A stretch of 5,515 nt of DNA from positions 1-5,515 of the forward strand of contig JAJYOS010000488.1 in assembly GCA_021796055.1 (NCBI GenBank), given 5' to 3'. Origin of the DNA: Bacteroidota bacterium (GTDB taxonomy: Bacteria; Bacteroidota; Kryptoniia; Kryptoniales; JAKASW01). This document shows, piece by piece, positions 1-5,515 of this stretch (the first letter of the stretch is position 1; the number at the start of each line of letters is the position of its first letter). Position numbers and translations under genes: made by a program. The notes below the pieces were generated by a model. It did no database searches. It saw nothing but the letters and a program-made list of their open reading frames with translations, and was not told the origin of the DNA.

Positions 1-77
1 TGGATGAGTTGGGGAGACTGTCCAAATGCGATTCCCGAACTTAGAAGGAGTGCAAGGACAAATGAGAATCTTTTCAT
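1..77 (-). CDS. Start of an exported protein of unknown function (3' end outside window)
   Basis: Twenty-five whole codons are visible from an ATG at 77-75: MKRFSFVLALLLSSGIAFGQ followed by SPQLI. This is a textbook Sec signal peptide: a KR n-region, a hydrophobic core from about residues 4 to 14, and a likely cut after AFG (residue 19), leaving Gln-Ser at the mature N-terminus. There is no lipobox cysteine in the visible part, so a lipoprotein is not indicated. An AGAGG ribosome binding site lies six bases before the ATG, and the receptor stop is 16 bases upstream, so it is very probably co-transcribed with the receptor and glycosidase. The mature protein is outside the window, so function cannot be assigned; a periplasmic or secreted partner of the locus is only a position-based guess. 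Confidence 0.82.
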   Translation of the reverse strand, partial: MKRFSFVLALLLSSGIAFGQSPQLI

Positions 78-83
78 GATGGA

Positions 84-88
84 CCTCT
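84..88 (-). promoter_or_regulatory. Ribosome binding site of the downstream signal-peptide gene
   Basis: AGAGG on the minus strand with six bases to the ATG at 77, within the 16-base gap after the receptor TAA stop. The spacing matches that of the receptor gene's own site, which supports this ATG as a true start. The gap leaves no room for a hairpin terminator. Confidence 0.7.
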
Positions 89-93
89 GGGCT

Positions 94-2931
94 TTAAAAG
101 GAAATCGTTGTTCCGACTTCAATTCTCCTCGGCTCGGAGTAGAAAGTCGGGTTAGTGTAATAGTCTTGGACAGTCGCAATTCTCTGGGGCGGATTTGCAG
201 CGATGAGAGACTCTTCGTACAGTGACACATTTGGCAATCCTGAATCGGTGTAAACCTGAAGCGCATTCTTCGTATCGAAGACATTATTAACTCTTGCAAA
301 AAGCGTCAGGCCCGCCGCCTTGCTTAGCCTGAATGTCTTGTAGAAGTATGCATCAAGGTCGTAAGTGGCGGGTTTGAGGGCCGAATTGTAAGCCAGCTCG
401 CCGATGTTCGACACTCGTTCAGGCGTATACGGCGTCCCGCTGCCGAATTTGAAAATCAGACTTGCCCCCCAATCGGTTGCATTCACGTAGTTGAACGTTG
501 CGTCCAGAGTATGCCGCTGATCCCAGTTCAGTGGAATCAACTGAGTCTCAGGCTGGACGCCGCTTGCTCTCAGGTTTGCTGCAGCATTGGGATCGGAAGC
601 GTCCCCCTTTGCAATCTGGAATGTGTAATTCAAGGTTCCGGACCACGAATTGGAAAGCCGCTTCGTAAGCGTCACGACAACGCCCTTCACGAAGCCGAAA
701 TCGGTATTTACAAACTTGCTGTACTCCGCCGCATTGCCCGTCACGAATATGATTTCATTGAGTGTTCCCGACAGATTACGTATGTCATTGAAATACCCTG
801 TGACGTCGATAGCAAGGTCGTTCGTGAGCTGCTGCTCGACGCCCAGTTCGCCTTTCGTCGTCTCTTCCGGATTCATGTTTGGATTACCGATGACACCGAG
901 GAACGTGCTTCCGCCGAGCTGCAACTTGTAACCCGGACTCTGATACAGCTGGTCGAAAGAGGGTATCTGGAAGAATAGTCCATAAGAGAAGTGAATGATA
1001 CCGCGATCGGTGATCGGAAATGACACGCCGAGTCTCGGACTGAACTGGTACTTGTTTGTTGCGGGCTTGTACCAGAAGGCCATCCTCCTCTGGACGGCGA
1101 TCTCGTGCTGGTTAGCCGGCGTAATCCCATTGCCGAGCGGAGCTATGATGCTGTCCTGGTACTGTGGCTCCAGCGGGTAGTACACATCCGGATCCGCAGG
1201 GTTCGAAAGGACGACGCCGTCAGGATGAAACCAATCGAACCGTACGCCGAAATTGACCACCAGCGACCTGTATTCCATCTTATCCTGGACATAAGCCGAG
1301 AATTGCTGCGGCCTGTGCAAGTACTCCAGGTTGTACGGGCTTTCCAGACTCGGCATCACGAAAGGGCCGAGCAGAAATGGACTGGAACCGTCCGTAGCAG
1401 GATCCCGACCGATGTCCTGGCCGGAAAGTGCGTGGCTCAGGTCGATGTTGTGCAGGAACAGATCATATTGATTGAATTCCAAACCTGCCTTCAACATATG
1501 GTGGTCGGTGATCTGGCTTGTGATATCGAACTTCGCGACAAAAGTGTTCGTGTTCCTGACATTGTGTGTCATATCAATGCCCCCGGAATAGAACGTCGCC
1601 TCAGGCGCTATGTTTATGATTGGGAGCACATACTTCTGGTTGAAGGGATCCTTTCGCGTAAAGAGATCGGTCAGGGAAAAAGGAGAAGGATCGTAGTATT
1701 GCCTGTAATCGCGGAAGAAGTACGACAGTCCCAACGTATAGTAAGTGCGTGCACTGAGGGTCTGGGTCATGGACAGCGTATTTAAGTAACCTTTGGTGAA
1801 GTTGCTGAGCTCACCGTCCGGATTATACTTGTATTGAAAGTTGTAGTCTTTTCCCCGCGAATTATCGAGTATGTAGTCATACGAAATATGGAATTCCGAT
1901 GACGGCACGTATGTCACTTTCCCCTGAATGTAGGCTTCCAGATATGGAGCCATCGGAACCGCTTGGCCGTTGCCGGTTTCCTGTATCGGCCAGAGATACG
2001 GATTGGAATTGGCCGTGTTGGTTACGTCGTAGACGTTGAACTTCCTGACCCCGAACAGGTCGCCTGCCGTGTAGTAATATCGCGCGTCGGTGTAAAAGAA
2101 CAACTTGTTCTTGACGATGGGTCCGCTTAACGAGCCTTCGAGCCACTGCTCATTCGTCGGGTTTATAGTCTGCAAGCCCGTAAAAACGTTCGAGTTGGAG
2201 GTCACGTACCCGCCGGAGTAGGCAGTGATATTCCCGTGGAATCTGTTGGTGCCGCTTTTGGTGGCGATGTTGACAACGCCGCTCAACGCCTGGCCGTACT
2301 CCGCATTGTATGCGCCGGTGACGAGCTGCATTTGCTCGATGGCGTTCTTGTTCACGTTCACAACCGTTTCGCCGTTATACGCATCGGTTACCGGGATACC
2401 GTCTATCATGTATGTCACTTCCCCACCGCGACCGCCTCTCGCATGTAGAACACCGCTGGCGTCGGTATAGATGCCCGCCTGCAGATTCAGCACATCCTGG
2501 AAACTGGTGACAGGAAGAGATTCGATCTGCCTGCTGTTCACGATAGCCGTGTTTGCGGTCATGTCTTTCTGGACCATCGGCCTCTGTGCAGTCACAATGA
2601 CGGCCTTTGTAGTAACAGCTGATTCGGAGAGATCGAAGTTTGCGGTCGTTGTGAGGTCTATCGATACCTGCAGGTTCTTAATTTCCATCGGACGGTAGCC
2701 GACCGCCGAAGCTTTCACCGCGTAGGTTCCGGGCGAGACGTCCAGGATAACGAAGTTCCCGTTGAGATCGGTCGCCGCGCCCATGGAGGTTCCTTCTACC
2801 AGGACGTTCACCCCGATAAGCGGCTGCTTTGTAGCTGCGTCCACGACCTTGCCGGCAATCTTTCCTGTATCTCCAGCAAAAGCTCTGAGCGAAAAAAGCA
2901 ATACGAAAAGAGAAGTGGCAAATCTTCGCAT
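94..2931 (-). CDS. TonB-dependent outer-membrane receptor with N-terminal carboxypeptidase-regulatory-like domain
   Basis: Outer-membrane ligand-gated channel, 945 residues, expected to import a ligand using energy from TonB-ExbBD. A Sec signal peptide covers about 1-19 (MRRF, hydrophobic core, AFA|GD). A CarboxypepD_reg-like beta-sandwich spans about 23-103 (GKVVDAATKQPLIGVNVLV, then DLNGNFVILDVSPGTY). A linker VIVTAQRPMVQKD (111-123) may include the TonB-contacting region. The plug spans about 124-228, with RGGRGGEVTYMIDGIPVTD (165-183) and GAYNAEYGQALSGVVNIATK (206-225). The rest is a 22-strand-type barrel with usual landmarks: SPRLGVSF (631-638), GNPNMNPE (682-689), NWDQRHTL (802-809), GSGTPYTP (830-837), VNNVFDTKN (881-889) and terminal TISF. 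I see no cysteine, as is common in such barrels. Length is normal and the frame is intact. The start is supported by the signal peptide and an AAAGAGG site six bases upstream. The plug resembles Oar-like receptors more than SusC/RagA, and no SusD is adjacent inside the window. It starts three bases after the glycosidase stop, so the ligand may be a glycan, but the sequence alone does not show this. Confidence 0.95.
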   Translation of the reverse strand: MRRFATSLFVLLFSLRAFAGDTGKIAGKVVDAATKQPLIGVNVLVEGTSMGAATDLNGNFVILDVSPGTYAVKASAVGYRPMEIKNLQVSIDLTTTANFDLSESAVTTKAVIVTAQRPMVQKDMTANTAIVNSRQIESLPVTSFQDVLNLQAGIYTDASGVLHARGGRGGEVTYMIDGIPVTDAYNGETVVNVNKNAIEQMQLVTGAYNAEYGQALSGVVNIATKSGTNRFHGNITAYSGGYVTSNSNVFTGLQTINPTNEQWLEGSLSGPIVKNKLFFYTDARYYYTAGDLFGVRKFNVYDVTNTANSNPYLWPIQETGNGQAVPMAPYLEAYIQGKVTYVPSSEFHISYDYILDNSRGKDYNFQYKYNPDGELSNFTKGYLNTLSMTQTLSARTYYTLGLSYFFRDYRQYYDPSPFSLTDLFTRKDPFNQKYVLPIINIAPEATFYSGGIDMTHNVRNTNTFVAKFDITSQITDHHMLKAGLEFNQYDLFLHNIDLSHALSGQDIGRDPATDGSSPFLLGPFVMPSLESPYNLEYLHRPQQFSAYVQDKMEYRSLVVNFGVRFDWFHPDGVVLSNPADPDVYYPLEPQYQDSIIAPLGNGITPANQHEIAVQRRMAFWYKPATNKYQFSPRLGVSFPITDRGIIHFSYGLFFQIPSFDQLYQSPGYKLQLGGSTFLGVIGNPNMNPEETTKGELGVEQQLTNDLAIDVTGYFNDIRNLSGTLNEIIFVTGNAAEYSKFVNTDFGFVKGVVVTLTKRLSNSWSGTLNYTFQIAKGDASDPNAAANLRASGVQPETQLIPLNWDQRHTLDATFNYVNATDWGASLIFKFGSGTPYTPERVSNIGELAYNSALKPATYDLDAYFYKTFRLSKAAGLTLFARVNNVFDTKNALQVYTDSGLPNVSLYEESLIAANPPQRIATVQDYYTNPTFYSEPRRIEVGTTISF

Positions 2932-2934
2932 TCT

Positions 2935-5515
2935 CTACCTCTTTGAGATCATGGTTAAACGGACAGCATCCACGAGGGCGGTATTTGTTTTGCCGTTCAT
3001 GTTGTTGTCCTGTTTGTTGAAAGTAATGGTCAAAATGTGGGCTCCCTTTTTGAGAAAGCAGTGGATCGGGTTACTGTAACCCCAGCTCTCCCAATCGCCC
3101 GCGCCTCGCTGCGGCATCACAACCGGACCGACTGCATCATGATCAACCATCAGTGTGCGTATGGCACACTTGTTGTTGGTGTTGATGGGGCCGCTCCCGT
3201 TAGCGTACCTCACATCAATCGCATACGTTCCACTGTCTTGCACATTGACTCTGTAATTGGGTGAGTTCGGATTCCGTAAATCTAGTTTGATATAGCCGTT
3301 TCCGGTATAACCGGTATAATGATTCTCCACACTGTCCGCACCGGATTCGGCCTGCACTGTAATGACAGGGTCCCCGACAACCACTTTCAAAGGCCTGCTG
3401 AGGAAAGACTCTGTTCCATGACCGGAAACCGCCATCACCTGGTACTCGGAATAACCATCCACCGCAGCGATCCTGTACCGATCAGACGAGGTATTTGAAA
3501 TCTCCTTACCGTTCCGATAAATCCTGTATGAAGCCGCTCCCTCCACCGGTTTCCATTCAAGCATGGAGTTCGTCAGAGTCACGTGAAGAGTTCCGGGTGT
3601 GAACTCGTCGGGGACAAGGTTTACCCTTTGGCTTCCGCTGAACATCTTGCTCAATGCAATAGCCACCGTGTGTCTCCCGGTAAGGGTATCGGGTATCTTG
3701 CCGCCTAGCAGTCGCTTCCCGTCGAGAGTGATGCGATCCACCTTGTCTCCGTATCCTGTGATCGAAAGAGTCAGGACCGAGTTCCGATATTTGAAATTAT
3801 CAAGTCTTATCGCCGGGCCGAATCCCTGAGGAACACAGGGTGAAAAGGCCAGAGAGTTCTGGTGGAACCTCATTCCGAACAGGACCCTGTACACAAGCGC
3901 GAGGTTGCCGGCGACGCTCCAAAGCTGCCTGTCCGAGTTGATCTGCGTCCCCAAATAGTCGCCTGTACTGGCAACCATGTTTTCCTTGTTTGTCAGGAAG
4001 AAAGCGGCAGCCCTATAGACAGCAGCAATCGCCCTGGACACTGATGGCATATTCTCTGTAGTTGCGGAGGCCCAAGCCCAATATGATTCGACAAACGGCC
4101 AAACGGCATCGTCGTGATAGGGAGCAAGGCCTGGCGTCTGCGGGTAGATACAGGTTATTCCAAACCGGGTGACCGGTGTATTGCTGATTACTTTCGCCGC
4201 CCGCGCCGGGCCGGCGATCCCGAATAGGACACAGAGGGCCTCGCCAAGCGATTCAGACCGCGTAGAGAGTGATTGAAAATTCCGCCCATACAGATACTGG
4301 CCGTAGTATCCCTTCCGCTCTATCCATAGATACCGGTTTATTCCTTCCCTTATCCGTCTCGCAGTTTTCAGGTAAAGCGCCGGCGACTCGCCAAGAGCTT
4401 TTGCCATCTTCGCAAGAATCCGATAAGTCTCGTAGTGGACAGCATTCGTACTAAGGTCTTCGGAGTCAAAAATATCCCTGGGATCCATCCATTTCGGATA
4501 GGTCTGCTCCCTCCAATCAAGGAAAGAAGACTCTCCGTGGAATAGGCCTGTCTTCGGGTCGACCAGAGTATGAAGATCATCCATCGCAGAGTTTCTCACA
4601 ATGTTGTACGACTTCTCGAGCCAGGTTGTATCCCCGGTGACTTTGTAGACCTCCCAGGCGGCTAAAGTCCAGACCATCCGGTCTGAGGATACCGGCCATG
4701 ATCCGCCCGTACCAGTGTCCTGAATGATCCGGTCGTTATTGACTTTTTTGAGGAGACTCGTCCTGACGGCATCGGGATTCAATATTGCCAGTGACAGCAA
4801 TCCGCTGTAACTCGCATCCCTCGTCCAAACGCCCGGCCACATAGCGCCCGCCATGAAAGCTCCGTCAGGCCTGATATCCTGAAGCATCTCCTCAAGCGAC
4901 TTGTTGTAGAGAGCCTCCGAGAGGACCGAGCCGGAATGGTAGATTGGATAGCCGGAAATATCCCTGGAAAGCGCCCATTTCCTCACTTTCGGTCGTGAGA
5001 GTCCCGGATATTGCTCCTTCCTGAAAAGAATCGTGACCTTGTAAATTCCGGTTCCCGCGGAATCGTGAAGAGCAAACTGTGGTTCATGCGAAAGTCCTTG
5101 AAAATCCCATGAAAGCGGAAGTGTATTGCCGGCTATGTAAACCCCCTTGAAATCGGCCGCCGAAAGTCTTCGTCCGTCAAACGTAGTAAAATATCCAACC
5201 TTCTTCATCGTTGCGATGACGTGCCTCATATCCAGCCGGATTGTCACTCTTGTGTCCCGGGAAAGATATGCAGGCGTGTCGCCTCTCTTAGCCGAACCAG
5301 CGTTAGCCGGGAATGATCCGAAGACATATGTCTGCGGTTCGTAGGCGTTACGTCTGGAGTCGATTATGAGAGTGTGATTCTGTCCTGGAGGAGCTTCATT
5401 GTCGGCGCCGTTTATGCTGAACTTTATCTGCATCTCTTCAGGCGTCTTTATATGATAGTTGCTTCGGTAGTCCGACTCTATCTCATCGGGAGATATTGCC
5501 TTTGCCGTGTACTTT
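2935..5515 (-). CDS. Modular six-hairpin (alpha/alpha)6 glycoside hydrolase with FN3-like and CBM6/35-like C-terminus (5' partial)
   Basis: Probable exported glycan-degrading enzyme; linkage and substrate unknown. The frame is open to the right edge, giving 859 codons (numbered here from the first whole codon, 5514-5512) before a TAG stop, so the true start and any signal peptide lie outside. The first in-window ATG (5433) is codon 28 and is probably internal: it has no well-spaced ribosome binding site, and the 27 codons before it read on smoothly. Visible modules: a beta-rich piece with INGADNEAPPG (about 34-44); a carbohydrate-binding-like sandwich (about 90-164, VTIRLDM, then GTGIYKVTI); the helical core (about 195-550) with WPGVWTRD (226-233), GTGGSWP, GESSFLDWRE (327-336) and HDDAVWPFVESYW (467-479); a beta domain (about 552-625); an FN3-like domain (about 641-712, LEWKPVEGAASYRIYRNGK); and a CBM6/35-like module (about 718-854, QAES, NNKCAIRT, WESWGYSN). 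D333 and E476 are candidate acid and base by analogy with GH37/GH63-type enzymes. It ends right after the CBM with no T9SS sorting domain. The fold is fairly sure; the GH family is not. A glycogen-debranching or rhamnosidase-type label would be a guess. Confidence 0.85.
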   Translation of the reverse strand, partial: KYTAKAISPDEIESDYRSNYHIKTPEEMQIKFSINGADNEAPPGQNHTLIIDSRRNAYEPQTYVFGSFPANAGSAKRGDTPAYLSRDTRVTIRLDMRHVIATMKKVGYFTTFDGRRLSAADFKGVYIAGNTLPLSWDFQGLSHEPQFALHDSAGTGIYKVTILFRKEQYPGLSRPKVRKWALSRDISGYPIYHSGSVLSEALYNKSLEEMLQDIRPDGAFMAGAMWPGVWTRDASYSGLLSLAILNPDAVRTSLLKKVNNDRIIQDTGTGGSWPVSSDRMVWTLAAWEVYKVTGDTTWLEKSYNIVRNSAMDDLHTLVDPKTGLFHGESSFLDWREQTYPKWMDPRDIFDSEDLSTNAVHYETYRILAKMAKALGESPALYLKTARRIREGINRYLWIERKGYYGQYLYGRNFQSLSTRSESLGEALCVLFGIAGPARAAKVISNTPVTRFGITCIYPQTPGLAPYHDDAVWPFVESYWAWASATTENMPSVSRAIAAVYRAAAFFLTNKENMVASTGDYLGTQINSDRQLWSVAGNLALVYRVLFGMRFHQNSLAFSPCVPQGFGPAIRLDNFKYRNSVLTLSITGYGDKVDRITLDGKRLLGGKIPDTLTGRHTVAIALSKMFSGSQRVNLVPDEFTPGTLHVTLTNSMLEWKPVEGAASYRIYRNGKEISNTSSDRYRIAAVDGYSEYQVMAVSGHGTESFLSRPLKVVVGDPVITVQAESGADSVENHYTGYTGNGYIKLDLRNPNSPNYRVNVQDSGTYAIDVRYANGSGPINTNNKCAIRTLMVDHDAVGPVVMPQRGAGDWESWGYSNPIHCFLKKGAHILTITFNKQDNNMNGKTNTALVDAVRLTMISKR
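2938..2944 (-). promoter_or_regulatory. Ribosome binding site of the TonB-dependent receptor gene
   Basis: AAAGAGG on the minus strand, six bases before the receptor ATG at 2931. It lies inside the last codons of the glycosidase gene (Ser-Lys-Arg-stop), and only three bases separate that TAG from the ATG. This arrangement fits translational coupling: ribosomes finishing the enzyme are placed to start the receptor. The coupling itself is inferred. Confidence 0.75.

Noticed and set aside
78..93. Terminator or promoter in the gap between receptor and the left-edge gene
   Set aside because: The gap is 16 bases and is largely taken up by the ribosome binding site; it has no room for a hairpin with a T-run or for a promoter.
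4..225. Plus-strand open frame of 73 codons at the left edge
   Set aside because: It overlaps the receptor C-terminus and the signal-peptide gene on the other strand, and has no motif of its own.
511..978. Plus-strand open frame of 155 codons
   Set aside because: It is antisense to the receptor barrel, and its product has no recognisable motif. The receptor frame here contains family landmarks such as NWDQRHTL and GNPNMNPE, so this is a shadow.
1105..1785. Plus-strand open frame of 226 codons
   Set aside because: It lies wholly opposite the intact receptor gene, is rich in Arg/Val/His as expected of an antisense shadow, and shows no domain, signal peptide or convincing ribosome binding site.
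94..2931. Receptor as SusC/RagA of a starch-utilisation system
   Set aside because: The regulatory domain is shared with SusC, but the plug motifs fit Oar-like receptors better and no SusD is seen, so I kept the general name and no gene symbol.
2935..5433. Glycosidase starting at the ATG at 5433
   Set aside because: The frame is open upstream to the window edge, no spaced ribosome binding site precedes this ATG, and starting here would leave a family expected to be exported without a signal peptide.

Overview
The window is part of one minus-strand gene string. It reads right to left: a large modular carbohydrate-active enzyme cut by the right edge (2935-5515), a TonB-dependent outer-membrane receptor (94-2931), and the first 25 codons of another exported protein cut by the left edge (1-77). 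Gaps are 3 bases between enzyme and receptor and 16 bases between receptor and third gene. Each of the two junctions carries a good ribosome binding site, so the three genes very probably form one transcript whose promoter lies beyond position 5515. There is no non-coding stretch over 20 bases, and I see no RNA gene, mobile element, CRISPR array or sizeable repeat.

The window suggests a Gram-negative of the Bacteroidota/Ignavibacteria (FCB) group. The receptor has the N-terminal carboxypeptidase-regulatory-like module placed before the plug that is typical of that group. It also has purine-rich AGAGG ribosome binding sites and a C-terminal aromatic residue. The exact phylum is inferred from resemblance to remembered family patterns; no marker gene is present.

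The enzyme has N-terminal beta-sandwich modules, an (alpha/alpha)6 six-hairpin glycosidase core, a beta domain, a fibronectin-III-like domain and a C-terminal CBM6/35-like carbohydrate-binding module. A plausible joint role is that the enzyme trims a glycan outside the cytoplasm while the receptor imports a product or related ligand. The receptor is of the Oar/CarboxypepD-reg type, not a clear SusC, and no SusD-like gene lies next to it inside the window, so the substrate link is inferred from gene order only. Nothing here is clearly a new system. The most useful points are the overlooked third gene, the open 5' end of the enzyme, and the unassigned glycosidase family with its binding modules.
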